A stretch of DNA of 54,121 bases from JBMYYR01 sp049609625 (GCA_049609625.1 JBMYYR010000005.1:1-54121); one strand, 5' to 3'; shown: positions 1 through 9,787, counted from the stretch's first letter. Made by a program: numbers and translations. Notes: generated by a model from the sequence alone, not told the origin.

Positions 1-901
1 TAAAATAGTAATTCACTGGATTTACCTTAGCTCCATTTTTATAAACTTCGTAATGCAGATGTGGCGCAGTTGATGTTCCCGTATTTCCAACAAAGCCAAT
101 GACGTCGCCACGTTTGACTTTATCGCCTTTTTTCACATTAAACGACTGCATGTGTGCGTAAAACGTCTCATAACCATAGCCATGATCTAATTTTATTGAA
201 TTTCCATAACCACGTCCCGAACGTCGAGTTTGTGAAACAACGGCGTTTCCAGTCGCATAAATCGGTGTATTTCTCGGCGCCGTAAAATCCATCCCATAAT
301 GGAATTTTCGAGTTTTATAAATTGGATGAATCCGATAACCAAAGCCAGATGCCATTCGCTTAAGGTCTTTATTTGCAACAGGTTGAATAGCCGGAATAGA
401 GGCAATCATCTCCTCCTTTCCTTTGGTCAAATTGAGAACTTCATCAAAAGATCGAGATTGAACATAAAGTTTTTTTCTAATATAATCGAGTTCTTTTTTG
501 GTCTCAATGACTTCCTCAGAATGCTCATAAGCCTCAAGTTGTTCATAGCGACGAGCTCCTCCCAGACCTGCATTTCTGATGCTTTGACTAATAGGTTCGG
601 CTTCAAAAATGGTTCTATAAATATTGTCGTCGCGCTCTTGAATATCCTCCAACACAAGGTTTACCTGATTCAAATCTTTTTTTAAATCTTTGTATTGTAA
701 ATTCAAAAAAACAAGTTCTTTTTGAAGCTTTCGCTCTTTTGGCGATCCAAAAAAAGTGTACAACACAAAGACCATTCCGCCAGCAATAGCAGCACATAGA
801 CCAAAAAAAGCAAACAACTTAATCAGTCGTTGTTTTTTCGATTTTTTTACCTTTACATAAGCTCCAGTCTCAGGGTCGAAGACATACTTATCTTTTAACA
901 T
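1..901 (-). CDS. M23 family metallopeptidase (LytM-type), C-terminus cut by window edge
   Basis: Murein hydrolase-like protein that probably cleaves peptidoglycan cross-links in the periplasm. Read on the minus strand, the frame is open from an ATG at 901 to the window edge, giving 300 visible residues. There is a short basic N-terminus, one membrane anchor at about residues 27-47, a coiled-coil-rich stretch at about 50-170, then the M23 domain. The domain shows the zinc-ligand motifs HYGMD (HxxxD) and HLHYE (HxH). The visible part ends shortly after HLHYE, so little of the protein is missing. It is divergent from alaS. Bacteroidota carry many membrane-anchored M23 proteins of this build, some acting in division or elongation; no specific role can be assigned here. 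Confidence 0.9.
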   Translation of the reverse strand, partial: MLKDKYVFDPETGAYVKVKKSKKQRLIKLFAFFGLCAAIAGGMVFVLYTFFGSPKERKLQKELVFLNLQYKDLKKDLNQVNLVLEDIQERDDNIYRTIFEAEPISQSIRNAGLGGARRYEQLEAYEHSEEVIETKKELDYIRKKLYVQSRSFDEVLNLTKGKEEMIASIPAIQPVANKDLKRMASGFGYRIHPIYKTRKFHYGMDFTAPRNTPIYATGNAVVSQTRRSGRGYGNSIKLDHGYGYETFYAHMQSFNVKKGDKVKRGDVIGFVGNTGTSTAPHLHYEVYKNGAKVNPVNYYF

Positions 902-963
902 AGTCAGAAATTTAATGAAGCTTTAGTATCTTTGGGACTTCTTTTTGAAACTAAAGTTAATCG

Positions 964-992
964 CAAATATAGTTATTTTTGCTGTTGCTCAA
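964..992 (-). promoter_or_regulatory. Candidate promoter of the M23 peptidase gene
   Basis: On the minus strand, TTG (992-990) is followed after 18 nt by TATATTTG (971-964). This matches the Bacteroidota consensus TTG-N17-23-TAnnTTTG. Transcription would start near 957, leaving a leader of about 55 nt before the ATG at 901. This is a motif match only. Confidence 0.45.
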
Positions 993-1076
993 GGTTAAAT
1001 ATTGTAATTGATTCACTATCAACATCTTTAAAGTCTCAAAATAGAATAACTAAACTCAAAAAAGCCAAAATACACT

Positions 1077-3698
1077 ATGTTAAGTGCAATAGAAATTCGC
1101 CAAAAGTTCCTCCAATTTTTCGAAAACAAAGGACATCAACTTGTTCCTTCCGCTCCTTTGGTGCTCAAAAACGATCCGACCTTGATGTTTGTCAATGCCG
1201 GTATGAATCCCTTTAAAGACCTCTTTTTGGGCAATAGCCCGATTGAACATCCACGGGTTTCTAATAGTCAAAAATGTTTGCGAGTTTCAGGTAAACACAA
1301 TGATTTAGAGGAAGTTGGATATGACACTTACCACCATACACTTTTCGAAATGTTGGGTAATTGGTCTTTTGGAGATTATTTTAAGGAAGACGCCATTTCT
1401 TGGGCTTGGGAATTGCTCACAGAAGGTTTTGGTTTGGATAAAGATATTTTATATGTTTCTGTTTTTGAAGGCGATAAGGCTGATAAAACCGAATTTGATC
1501 ACGAAGCTAATACCATTTGGAAGACCTTTGTGGATGAATCTCATATTGTTTTAGGTAATAAAAAAGATAATTTTTGGGAAATGGGCGATGTTGGGCCTTG
1601 TGGGCCTTGTTCCGAAATTCATATTGATTTACGATCAGCCGAAGAGCGTGCAAAAATCAACGGAAAAGACCTCGTAAATGCCGATCATCCTCAAGTTATC
1701 GAGATTTGGAATTTGGTTTTTATGCAGTTCAATCGCAAAGCCGATGGTTCGCTAGAAGACCTGCCAAACAAACACGTCGATACCGGAATGGGCTTCGAAC
1801 GTTTGGTGCGTGCCATCCAAAAAAAGACTTCAAATTACGATACTGATGTGTTTCAACCGATTCTCAAAGCGATTGAAAATCAATCGAATATGACTTATGG
1901 TGCGACTGAAAAAATCGATATTGCCATGCGTGTTATCGCCGATCATCTTCGTGCGGTAAGTTTTGCTATTGCCGATGGTCAATTGCCGAGCAGTAATGGT
2001 GCTGGCTATGTCATTCGTCGAATTTTACGACGTGCTTCTCGTTATGCTTACACCTATCTTAAACAAGAAAATCCGTTTATTTATCAATTAGTTGATAGTT
2101 TGATTTCGAGTATGGGCAGTGCCTTTCCAGAACTCGAAAAACAAGCCGATTTAGTCAAAAAAGTGATTCAACAAGAAGAGCAATCCTTTCTAAGAACACT
2201 TTCTAAAGGACTTTTGTTGCTCGAACAAGAAATGGAAAATGCCTCATCGAAAATTATTTCTGGAAAAAAAGCCTTTCAATTGTATGACACCTTTGGTTTT
2301 CCTGCCGATTTGACTCAATTAATTGCTTCCGAACAAGGCTTTGAAGTCGATATGAAAGGTATGCAAGCTGAGCTTCGAGGTCAAATAGAACGTGGTCAGG
2401 AAGCTAGTGCTTCCAAAACCGATGATTGGGAGATTTTTGATGACTCTCAAAGCGATCAATTTGTTGGTTATGATGATTTAATTTGTGAAACCAACATTTT
2501 AGCTTGCCGAAAAGTAGAACAAAAGAAAAAAACATTTTATCAGCTAACGCTCAATCATTCACCTTTTTATGCCGAAGGCGGTGGTCAAGTTGGCGATGTT
2601 GGTCAACTGATTTGCAAAGATGATGTGATTGCCGTTTTTGATACAAAAATCGAAAATAATCAGCGCTTACATTTTTGTAATAAAGCTCCAAAATATCCAC
2701 AAGAAATCTATCAAGCTCAAGTTAATGCGAGCAAACGTCAGGCTTCGGCTTGCAACCACAGCGCCACGCATTTATTGCATTTTGCTTTGCGATCGGTGCT
2801 GGGAACACACGTCGAACAAAAAGGTTCTTTGGTCAATGCAGATTATTTGAGATTTGATTTTTCACATTTTTCTAAACTTAGCGAAGACGAACTTCAATCT
2901 ATTGAAAATCAAGTTAATTCAATGATTATCAATGGATTGATTCTCAATGAAAATCGACAATCAACTTTAGAGGAAGCTAAAGCAAAAGGCGCTATGGCTT
3001 TGTTTGGAGAAAAATATGGCGATACCGTCAGAACCATTCAATTTGGAGAATCGATTGAACTTTGTGGTGGAACACACGTTGCAAACAGTTCAGAAATTGG
3101 TTTATTTAAACTGAAATCAGAATCTGCTGTTGCTGCTGGAATCCGACGAATTGAAGCCATTACACAACAAACAGCTTTGCAATTTTTGATGGGCGAACAG
3201 AAACTTTTAGATGAGATTCGAGTTCAAGTTAAAAACCCAAAACATCCGCTAAAAGCTGTCCAACAATTACAAGCTGATTTAGCATCGAATCAGAAAAAAT
3301 TGGAACATTTATTAGCCGAAAAATCAAAACAAGTTGCCCAAAATTTGGAACAACAAGTTGAAACCACGGCTTCTGGCTTACAAATTTTGGCTCAGGAAGT
3401 GGATTTAGATATGGCTCAAATTAAAACCTTAGCTTTTGGTTTGGAAAAGAAATTTGATAAATTTTGTGGACTTTTCGCCTCTTCATCTGGAGAAAAAGCC
3501 AATTTAACCATCATTTTTTCAAAATCAGTCAACGACGCCTCAGAAGAACTCCACGCCGGAAAACTCATCAAAACTTTGGGCAAACACATCCAAGGTGGCG
3601 GTGGCGGACAAGCCCATTTTGCAAGTGCTGGCGGAAAAAACAAAGCTGGAATTCCAGCTGCTATTCAGGAGTTTAAAAGGCTTTTAAATTCACTTTAA
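1077..3698 (+). CDS. alaS: Alanine--tRNA ligase
   Basis: Cytoplasmic class II aminoacyl-tRNA synthetase that charges tRNA-Ala with alanine; the editing domain removes mis-attached Ser/Gly. At 873 residues it is full length for bacterial AlaS. The order is catalytic core, tRNA-recognition region, editing domain with the zinc ligands H561xxxH565 and C663xxxH667 (CGGTH), then a C-Ala domain ending in a glycine-rich GGGGGQAHFASAGG stretch. The N-terminus follows the family pattern (FFENKGH, NAGMNPFK), which supports the ATG at 1077. It is divergent from the M23 peptidase gene; TAnnTTTG-like octamers lie at 927-934 and 974-981 upstream but without a well-placed TTG. Confidence 0.98.
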   Translation: MLSAIEIRQKFLQFFENKGHQLVPSAPLVLKNDPTLMFVNAGMNPFKDLFLGNSPIEHPRVSNSQKCLRVSGKHNDLEEVGYDTYHHTLFEMLGNWSFGDYFKEDAISWAWELLTEGFGLDKDILYVSVFEGDKADKTEFDHEANTIWKTFVDESHIVLGNKKDNFWEMGDVGPCGPCSEIHIDLRSAEERAKINGKDLVNADHPQVIEIWNLVFMQFNRKADGSLEDLPNKHVDTGMGFERLVRAIQKKTSNYDTDVFQPILKAIENQSNMTYGATEKIDIAMRVIADHLRAVSFAIADGQLPSSNGAGYVIRRILRRASRYAYTYLKQENPFIYQLVDSLISSMGSAFPELEKQADLVKKVIQQEEQSFLRTLSKGLLLLEQEMENASSKIISGKKAFQLYDTFGFPADLTQLIASEQGFEVDMKGMQAELRGQIERGQEASASKTDDWEIFDDSQSDQFVGYDDLICETNILACRKVEQKKKTFYQLTLNHSPFYAEGGGQVGDVGQLICKDDVIAVFDTKIENNQRLHFCNKAPKYPQEIYQAQVNASKRQASACNHSATHLLHFALRSVLGTHVEQKGSLVNADYLRFDFSHFSKLSEDELQSIENQVNSMIINGLILNENRQSTLEEAKAKGAMALFGEKYGDTVRTIQFGESIELCGGTHVANSSEIGLFKLKSESAVAAGIRRIEAITQQTALQFLMGEQKLLDEIRVQVKNPKHPLKAVQQLQADLASNQKKLEHLLAEKSKQVAQNLEQQVETTASGLQILAQEVDLDMAQIKTLAFGLEKKFDKFCGLFASSSGEKANLTIIFSKSVNDASEELHAGKLIKTLGKHIQGGGGGQAHFASAGGKNKAGIPAAIQEFKRLLNSL

Positions 3699-3720
3699 AA
3701 ACAAAAGCATCGTTCAATTT

Positions 3721-3750
3721 TTGAAAACAACAGTCTTTATTTTATCTTTA
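3721..3750 (+). promoter_or_regulatory. Candidate promoter of the 2OG-Fe(II) oxygenase gene
   Basis: TTG (3721-3723) is followed after 19 nt by TATCTTTA (3743-3750), one mismatch from TAnnTTTG. It lies in the 66-bp gap between alaS and the next gene and would give a leader of only about 8-10 nt before the ATG at 3765. Confidence 0.45.
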
Positions 3751-3764
3751 TAAAAAACTAATTT

Positions 3765-4721
3765 ATGTCAACCTCAAGCATTCCTTCATTAGATTTAGCC
3801 GATTTTTTTTCGGACAATCCGCAAACTAAACAGCAATTTGTTCAACAACTTGGCGAAGCTTACGAAAGCATCGGTTTTGTTTCTATCAAAAACCACGGAC
3901 TTTCTGCCGCCGATCAGGATTTACTTTACAGCTCAGTAAAATCATTTTTTGAACTTCCGAAAGCTCAAAAAAAGCAGTATGAAATTCCAGGTATTGCAGG
4001 TCAACGTGGCTATGTTTCCTTTGGAAAAGAATCGGCAAAAGGTTCTGAGCACAAAGATTTAAAAGAGTTTTGGCATTTCGGACAATATGAAAATATTCCA
4101 GCTCAAAACAAATCAGATTATCCTGATAATGTGATGGTTAATGAAGTTCCTGAATTTAACGAAGCTGGAAAAAAAGCTTTTTTACAACTCGAACAAACTG
4201 GGAAATTTATGTTGCGCGCTATTGCGCTTTATTTAGGTTTGGATGAATGTTTTTTTGATGATAAAATTGTTGGCGGAAACTCAATTTTAAGACCAATTCA
4301 CTATCCACCAATTCAATCTGAACCCAAAGGAAGTGTACGTGCCGGACAGCATGAAGACATCAATTTTATTACCTTGTTGATGGGGGCTTCGGCAGATGGT
4401 TTACAGGTTTTGAATAAACAAAATGAATGGGTTTCGGTAACCGCCATCGACGATCATATTATTGTAAATGTGGGCGATATGCTTCAACGTTTGACTAATA
4501 ATGTCTTGCGCTCTACAACCCACCGCGTAGTCAATCCACCCAAAGAAAAATGGGGTGAAGCACGTTATAGTATTCCTTTTTTCTTGCATCCCAAAGCCGC
4601 TGTTTCTTTAGCTTGTTTGCCTTCTACGGTAACTGAAAACAGACCAAAAGCCTATGACGACATCACGGCTGGAGCGTATTTGAGAGAGCGTCTCATCGAA
4701 CTTGGTTTGATTAAATTGTAA
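3765..4721 (+). CDS. 2-oxoglutarate/Fe(II)-dependent oxygenase, isopenicillin N synthase family
   Basis: Cytosolic non-heme iron oxygenase of the double-stranded beta-helix fold. At 318 residues it has the usual length. An N-terminal DIOX_N-type region (SLDLADFF, GFVSIKNHGL) precedes the core, which carries the iron ligands H196-x-D198 and H253 (TTHRV) and the co-substrate arginine R267 in RYSIPFF. Family members hydroxylate, desaturate or cyclise small molecules, and no substrate can be read from the sequence. The SUI1-like gene begins 5 nt after its stop, so the two are probably co-transcribed. There is no biosynthetic cluster around it, so a housekeeping or catabolic role is more likely than antibiotic synthesis (inference). 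Confidence 0.9.
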   Translation: MSTSSIPSLDLADFFSDNPQTKQQFVQQLGEAYESIGFVSIKNHGLSAADQDLLYSSVKSFFELPKAQKKQYEIPGIAGQRGYVSFGKESAKGSEHKDLKEFWHFGQYENIPAQNKSDYPDNVMVNEVPEFNEAGKKAFLQLEQTGKFMLRAIALYLGLDECFFDDKIVGGNSILRPIHYPPIQSEPKGSVRAGQHEDINFITLLMGASADGLQVLNKQNEWVSVTAIDDHIIVNVGDMLQRLTNNVLRSTTHRVVNPPKEKWGEARYSIPFFLHPKAAVSLACLPSTVTENRPKAYDDITAGAYLRERLIELGLIKL

Positions 4722-4726
4722 TCGAC

Positions 4727-5071
4727 ATGGCAAAATTAAACAGCTTAGAAGATTTAAAGTCTTTATTTCCCAATAGCCTTCCCGAATCTGAACTTGAAGA
4801 GGTCATCGAAACGGAAAAAGAAGCCGACTACGGCACCAAAAAACTGCACGTTCAATACGAGCGCAAAGGCAGAGGCGGTAAAGAAGTTTGTGTAATTTCT
4901 GGTTTCGATTGCGATGAAGAACAAATAAAAGTCTTGGCAAAAGCCCTAAAACAAGCTTGTGGTTTGGGTGGTTCTGTGAAAGACCAAAGTATTTTGATGC
5001 AAGGTAAAAGCATGAATGCCATTGAGGTCTATCTAAAAAAACAAGGCTTTCAAGTAAGCCGAAATGTCTAA
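4727..5071 (+). CDS. SUI1/eIF1-like translation initiation factor (YciH family)
   Basis: Small protein of 114 residues that ends in an eIF1/SUI1 domain. The domain shows the diagnostic lysine/arginine-rich start (QYERKGRGGKEVCVISGF) followed by a central GLGGSVKD motif and IEVYLKKQGF. The E. coli relative YciH can discriminate against aberrant initiation complexes in vitro; its biological role in bacteria is not settled. It starts 5 nt after the oxygenase stop codon and 15 nt before cmk, so it lies in a tight run of three genes that may form one transcript. Confidence 0.9.
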   Translation: MAKLNSLEDLKSLFPNSLPESELEEVIETEKEADYGTKKLHVQYERKGRGGKEVCVISGFDCDEEQIKVLAKALKQACGLGGSVKDQSILMQGKSMNAIEVYLKKQGFQVSRNV

Positions 5072-5086
5072 AAAAGTTTATTAATT

Positions 5087-5752
5087 ATGAGCATACAAAT
5101 TGCCATCGACGGGCATTCGTCGACAGGAAAAAGTACGATTGCCAAAGGTTTGGCAAGTCATTTTGGGTTTCTTTACGTCGATTCTGGCGCTATGTATCGC
5201 TGTGTGGCTTTGGATGCCTTGAGAATGGGTTTGGTTGATGAAGATTCAATCCAAACCGAAGCTATCTCAAAACGTGTGCAAAATCTTGATATTCAATTTG
5301 ATAATCAATCTATTTTACTCAACTCAGAAGATGTTAGTACTGAAATCCGAAGCCTTAAAGTAGCCTCAGTTGTTAGTCGGGTAAGTGCTATAAAAGCCGT
5401 CCGAACAGCTTTGGTTTCGGCTCAACAAAACTTGGCAAAAGCCCAATCGGTTGTGATGGACGGACGTGATATTGGTTCGGTCGTTTTTCCCGAAGCTCAA
5501 ATCAAATTATTTGTAACTGCCCATCCAGACGTGAGAGCAAAACGACGCTTTGACGAACTCAAAACCAAAGGTTTAGAAGCCGAACTAAGCGAAGTGAAAA
5601 CCAATCTTTTGGAACGTGATCAAACCGATAGTCAGAGAAAAGAAAGTCCACTCATTCAATGCGAAGATGCTATTTTGATTGACAATAGCAATTTGAGCCA
5701 CGAAGAGCAAATGGAAATGATTAAAGCTTTGGTTTGTTGTCGGTTGGGTTAG
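5087..5752 (+). CDS. cmk: Cytidylate kinase
   Basis: Phosphorylates CMP and dCMP to the diphosphates in pyrimidine salvage, in the cytosol. At 221 residues it is normal for the family. The P-loop GHSSTGKST starts at residue 9. It is followed by the nucleotide-binding SGAMYRCVAL stretch, the DGRDIGSVVFP motif and an arginine-rich lid region (RAKRRF, RDQTDSQR). Last gene of the run that starts with the oxygenase. The 124-bp gap behind it contains no convincing terminator, only an 11-bp palindrome (ACATCAGATGT) just after the stop. Confidence 0.97.
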   Translation: MSIQIAIDGHSSTGKSTIAKGLASHFGFLYVDSGAMYRCVALDALRMGLVDEDSIQTEAISKRVQNLDIQFDNQSILLNSEDVSTEIRSLKVASVVSRVSAIKAVRTALVSAQQNLAKAQSVVMDGRDIGSVVFPEAQIKLFVTAHPDVRAKRRFDELKTKGLEAELSEVKTNLLERDQTDSQRKESPLIQCEDAILIDNSNLSHEEQMEMIKALVCCRLG

Positions 5753-5834
5753 ACATCAGATGTTTTCAACATATTTTTTATTGCCAAACGAGTTCAATCT
5801 AAGAAAAGAATACGTTCAGCCGAAAAATGATTTG

Positions 5835-5842
5835 TAGTTTTG
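5835..5842 (+). promoter_or_regulatory. Candidate -7 element upstream of the 858-residue lipoprotein gene
   Basis: TAGTTTTG matches TAnnTTTG exactly and lies 34 nt before the ATG at 5877. No TTG is found at the right distance upstream, so only half the promoter is supported. Confidence 0.35.
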
Positions 5843-5876
5843 CTAAAATTATTTTATTCTAGTCGAACCAAATCTT

Positions 5877-8453
5877 ATGAAACCAAACTTTCTTCTTTCT
5901 ATTAGTCTTCTGATATGTTGTTTTTTATCTTGTGCCGATACTCAAAGCGACTCGTCTAAAGCAACGGAAGCCATTCTATACATCCCACAAAATGCAGCTT
6001 TCATTGTTGAAGGACGCAACTTGCTTGGGGTAAAAGACGAGGTTGTAAAAGCTGATTTTCAGTCGCTTAGCCCCGAAAAAAGCGAACTTTCAAGTTTTTT
6101 CACATTACTTTCTGAGCTTGAACAAGAGCTAAATACCAACCAATCTTCGCTTTGGCGAAACTATGAGTTTTGTTTTTCTATCCACAGCTCCGGAAGCCAA
6201 AAAACAGGCAGTATTTTGGTTCTGAAAGACAAGTCCAAACAGTTGCTAAAAGCAATTTATTCCAGTTTTAATGATGATCAAAAATCTATAGAACAATATG
6301 AAAATAAAGTCATTACAAAATTAAAATCCGAAACATTAGCCTGTGTTCAAATTAATGATTTTATGCTGATTTCGGATGAAACTATTTTGATAAAAGACGC
6401 TATTTTACAACATTCTGCCAAATCAAATTTGAAAACCAATCCGCATTTCCAAAAGGTCTTCAAAAGCGCAGACCGTGATGAAATGCTCAATATTTATATC
6501 CAAAGCCAGTCGTTTTTTGAGGTCTTGAGTATGGATTACACCATTGATTTGGGAACACTTTCAGAGCTGGATGAATGGATGGCTTTAGATCTTGATTTAG
6601 ATAAAAACCGAATGGTTTTGACTGGTATTTGCAACGCCAAAGAAGGGAATCGTTTAGATAAAATGAAATTTGGAACAAGCGGAAAACCAAGTACTATTTT
6701 CGACTATTTACCAGCCCAAACAGCCTTAGTTTATTCTCATTTGTTTGCCGATATGCAGCAACTATACAGTGCTCAAATAAAACGGATTGAAAAACAACAA
6801 CAACTTGATACGTGGAAAAAAATCAAAAAAGAAAATCCTTTTTCGGTAGATCAATTTATGGATGATGTGGATGATGAATTTGGCATTGCCCAACTCAACG
6901 TAGATCACTCTGAGCAAGTGGTTTTTATCAAATTAAAAGCCTTTGATTTTGTGAGAAGTTTGCTCGAAGATTCTGAACTAGAACCTTATCGAGCACATGA
7001 AATCAAACAGTTGAAATCTAAAGGCATTTGGCCTTATTTGTTTTCTGAACAGATGGCGATCGATACACTAACAAAAGCATTAATTCTGGATAATTATTTA
7101 ATTCTAGCCAATCATCAAAATCAAATTAAACAACTGATAAACAGTTATTTGCTTAATGAAATCCTAAGTCAAAATGACGGATTCAAGAACTTGAAGCATG
7201 AACTTTCAGACAAAACCAACTTGTGGTTTTACGCTTCTGAAAAAGCACTGGAACACTATCCCAAAGCGCACTCAAAATCGAAAAAAAACACTTTAATTTT
7301 TGAAAAAAAATTGAGCAAATTGGGAAAGATTTTAGCTCAGGTTCAGGTTGAAGATCATTATTTTCAAATCAATATTGCTGCAAAAAACCCAAGTAAACAA
7401 TGGGAAAAACCAGCCCGAACGACGAACTGGACTTTAGGTTTTGAGCATGAATTTTCTTCTGAGTTTTATTCTATCTGGAACGACAAGAGCAAAGCGTATG
7501 ACTTGATGGTTCAAGATGAAAAGAACACCTTATTTCGATTAAGTCGAGAGGGTAAAATTTTATGGCAAAAACCTATGGATCAGCGCATTATAAACATCGA
7601 AGCTATAGATGTTTATAAAAACGGACGTATTCAGAGTTTGATTCAAACTAAGGATAATTTGTTTTTATACGATAAAAATGGAAAAATAGTAACAGGTTAT
7701 CCTGTGAGCTTGCCTTCAGAGTCGACGGCGAAGTTGGCTGTTTTTGATTATAAATCGAATAGAGATTATCGAATTTTAGTGCCTTGCAAAACACATTTAG
7801 CTATGTTCAACCAGCTAGGTAAGCGTGTGCAAGGATGGAAAGCCTATAAACAAAAATACGCCATCGACAGTCAGCCCATCCATCATCAGGCGTACGGAAA
7901 AGATTTTATTGTTTGCTCAAATGCGAATGATGAAATATTGGTTCTAAAGCGCGCCGGAACCTCACGGTTTGAGGTCAAAAAACGAGTCAAAACACATCCA
8001 AAAACACAGTGGTTTGCCAAACGCAATGCCGTGGAATTTAATTGCAGAAACACAGATGGTCAACTTGTTACGGTTATGAATCAAGGCTTAACCGAAACTA
8101 CAAAAGCTGAACAGAAAGAGCCGCTGGCGTTTTTCGACCAAGAAGATTTACAGCTTTCCGTTGGGTCATCGGCTTTGATTGCCCGCTACCACACAAAGGC
8201 TTTTAGTCATTCGTTTGAAAACAGTAAATCGGAGATATTTTTGGATCGAGCAGCTCATTTTATCGCCGTTTCGGATAAACAAAATGAAGAGGTCTATGTT
8301 TTTGATTTAAACACTGGCGAGCAAGTCGAGAAAAGTCCGTTTTATGGAAATTCTAGGCCAAAGTTGATGTTTGATGAAAAGAAGAATTTACTACATATTT
8401 ATGTAGGTGGTTCAGACGGAACATTATATGCTTATCAACTTTTGGTGGAGTAA
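5877..8453 (+). CDS. Large lipoprotein of unknown function with a C-terminal propeller-like half
   Basis: I do not recognise a named family. The protein has 858 residues and begins with a lipoprotein signal ending in FLSC, so it is probably anchored in the outer or inner membrane. The N-terminal half (about 30-500) is a soluble mixed alpha/beta region; its start (LYIPQNAAFIVEGRNL) resembles the DUF3352 type of long secreted proteins, but this is tentative. The C-terminal half (about 510-858) has repeated short strands with ILWQKP, LFLYDKNGK, VYVFDLNTG and LYAYQL, as in PQQ/WD-type beta-propellers. It stands alone between cmk and the convergent nhaA. Its function is unknown; a surface or periplasmic scaffold role is only a guess. 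Confidence 0.75.
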   Translation: MKPNFLLSISLLICCFLSCADTQSDSSKATEAILYIPQNAAFIVEGRNLLGVKDEVVKADFQSLSPEKSELSSFFTLLSELEQELNTNQSSLWRNYEFCFSIHSSGSQKTGSILVLKDKSKQLLKAIYSSFNDDQKSIEQYENKVITKLKSETLACVQINDFMLISDETILIKDAILQHSAKSNLKTNPHFQKVFKSADRDEMLNIYIQSQSFFEVLSMDYTIDLGTLSELDEWMALDLDLDKNRMVLTGICNAKEGNRLDKMKFGTSGKPSTIFDYLPAQTALVYSHLFADMQQLYSAQIKRIEKQQQLDTWKKIKKENPFSVDQFMDDVDDEFGIAQLNVDHSEQVVFIKLKAFDFVRSLLEDSELEPYRAHEIKQLKSKGIWPYLFSEQMAIDTLTKALILDNYLILANHQNQIKQLINSYLLNEILSQNDGFKNLKHELSDKTNLWFYASEKALEHYPKAHSKSKKNTLIFEKKLSKLGKILAQVQVEDHYFQINIAAKNPSKQWEKPARTTNWTLGFEHEFSSEFYSIWNDKSKAYDLMVQDEKNTLFRLSREGKILWQKPMDQRIINIEAIDVYKNGRIQSLIQTKDNLFLYDKNGKIVTGYPVSLPSESTAKLAVFDYKSNRDYRILVPCKTHLAMFNQLGKRVQGWKAYKQKYAIDSQPIHHQAYGKDFIVCSNANDEILVLKRAGTSRFEVKKRVKTHPKTQWFAKRNAVEFNCRNTDGQLVTVMNQGLTETTKAEQKEPLAFFDQEDLQLSVGSSALIARYHTKAFSHSFENSKSEIFLDRAAHFIAVSDKQNEEVYVFDLNTGEQVEKSPFYGNSRPKLMFDEKKNLLHIYVGGSDGTLYAYQLLVE

Positions 8454-8476
8454 TGCCATAAAAACCAGCTTCTTAC

Positions 8477-9787
8477 CTAAGCTTTGGAACTATTAGTATC
8501 TGTATTCCATCTCAAAACAATATACCCGATGATGGCAGAAATAAACGAACCGATAAGAATACCTGTTTTGGCAGAATCGATATAAACGGGCATGTTGCTA
8601 AAGGCGAGGCTTGCTATGAAGATAGCCATAGTGAACCCAATACCTGCTAAAAAAGACACACCAACAATTTGCCGAAAACAAATGTCGTCTGGCAAAGTGA
8701 TTAGATTTAACTTTTTGGCTATCATAATAATAGCTGTTATTCCGATACACTTTCCTAAGACTAAACAAATGACAATATTGCGTATCAAATCGGTATCCAA
8801 ATCAACGTCGCTCGTTAGGACAACTCCAGCATTGGCCAAAGCAAATACCGGAATAATAAAATAGGCGACCCAGTTGTGAAGCTTGTGTTCGAGGTGCTGA
8901 AGTGGAGACTGAAAGCTTTCTGTCCAATCTTCAATAGCATCAATTTCATTGATTTGTTCGCTCGATAAGATTGGCTTTTCCGACAATTTGGCCTTTTTAA
9001 TATTCGTAATAATCATATTTAATTTGTCCAAAAAATCTGCGGTTTTTATTTTTTGGCGAACAGGCACCGAAAAAGCTAAAAGAATACCCGCTAAGGTAGG
9101 ATGAATACCCGATTTTAGGAACAAAAACCAGACGATAATTCCGAAGAAAAGCAGTAAATACTTTGAATAAAATCCTCGATAAGAAATAATGTAAAGAATA
9201 GCCAAAAGTCCAAAAGCAGCAAAAAGAAGACTAAGGTTTATTGCACCGCTATAAAAAATAGCAATAACCAATACGGCTCCAAGGTCGTCTACGATGGCAA
9301 AGGCAGTAAGAAAAATCTTTAAGCTTAGCGGCACTCGGTCGCCCAAAAGTGTTAGAATTGCTAAGGCAAAGGCGATATCGGTAGCCATCGGAATTGCCCA
9401 GCCTTTCTGGGTTTCGGGATTTTCGTTGAAGAAAATAAAAAACAAAACAGGCACCAACATTCCTCCCAAAGCACCAAACAAGGGAAAGGCAATTTTTTTG
9501 ATCGAATTTAGCTCTCCAATCAAAAACTCTCTCTTAATTTCTAGCCCGATAAGGAAAAAGAAAATAGCCATCAAGCCATCGTTTATCCATAAAATCAAAG
9601 GTTTTTGAAGCTCAAAATTTGATGAAATAAATCCTAATTCGTATTGCCAAAGCGATTGATATTGTTCTCCATAAGGTGAATTTGCCCAAAGTAGGGCAAT
9701 TAATGTGCTTACAATCAATAATATACCGCTAAAGCTTTCAATTTTTACGAATTTCTGAAAAGGTGTAAGAATTATTTCTTTTATCAT
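8477..9787 (-). CDS. nhaA: Na+/H+ antiporter NhaA
   Basis: Inner-membrane antiporter that exports Na+ in exchange for protons, used for sodium and pH homeostasis. It has 436 residues, slightly longer than the E. coli protein because of an inserted loop at about 245-285 (KTADFLDKLN to DAIEDW). The family hallmarks are present: the paired aspartates D167-D168 in FAIVDDLGA, D137 in the TDIAFA unwound helix, and the GLEIKREF motif. About twelve hydrophobic segments are visible. It is convergent with the lipoprotein gene, with only 23 bp between them. A 207-bp gap lies upstream, in which I found no full promoter and no known nhaA-type RNA motif. Confidence 0.97.
   Translation of the reverse strand: MIKEIILTPFQKFVKIESFSGILLIVSTLIALLWANSPYGEQYQSLWQYELGFISSNFELQKPLILWINDGLMAIFFFLIGLEIKREFLIGELNSIKKIAFPLFGALGGMLVPVLFFIFFNENPETQKGWAIPMATDIAFALAILTLLGDRVPLSLKIFLTAFAIVDDLGAVLVIAIFYSGAINLSLLFAAFGLLAILYIISYRGFYSKYLLLFFGIIVWFLFLKSGIHPTLAGILLAFSVPVRQKIKTADFLDKLNMIITNIKKAKLSEKPILSSEQINEIDAIEDWTESFQSPLQHLEHKLHNWVAYFIIPVFALANAGVVLTSDVDLDTDLIRNIVICLVLGKCIGITAIIMIAKKLNLITLPDDICFRQIVGVSFLAGIGFTMAIFIASLAFSNMPVYIDSAKTGILIGSFISAIIGYIVLRWNTDTNSSKA

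Noticed and set aside
932..1216. Open frame overlapping the alaS start on the plus strand
   Set aside because: It lies mostly over the alaS N-terminus in another frame and has no family features; the AlaS frame is certain.
3416..3643. Open frame opposite the C-Ala end of alaS
   Set aside because: A shadow of the glycine-rich codons of alaS on the other strand, giving a proline-rich nonsense peptide.
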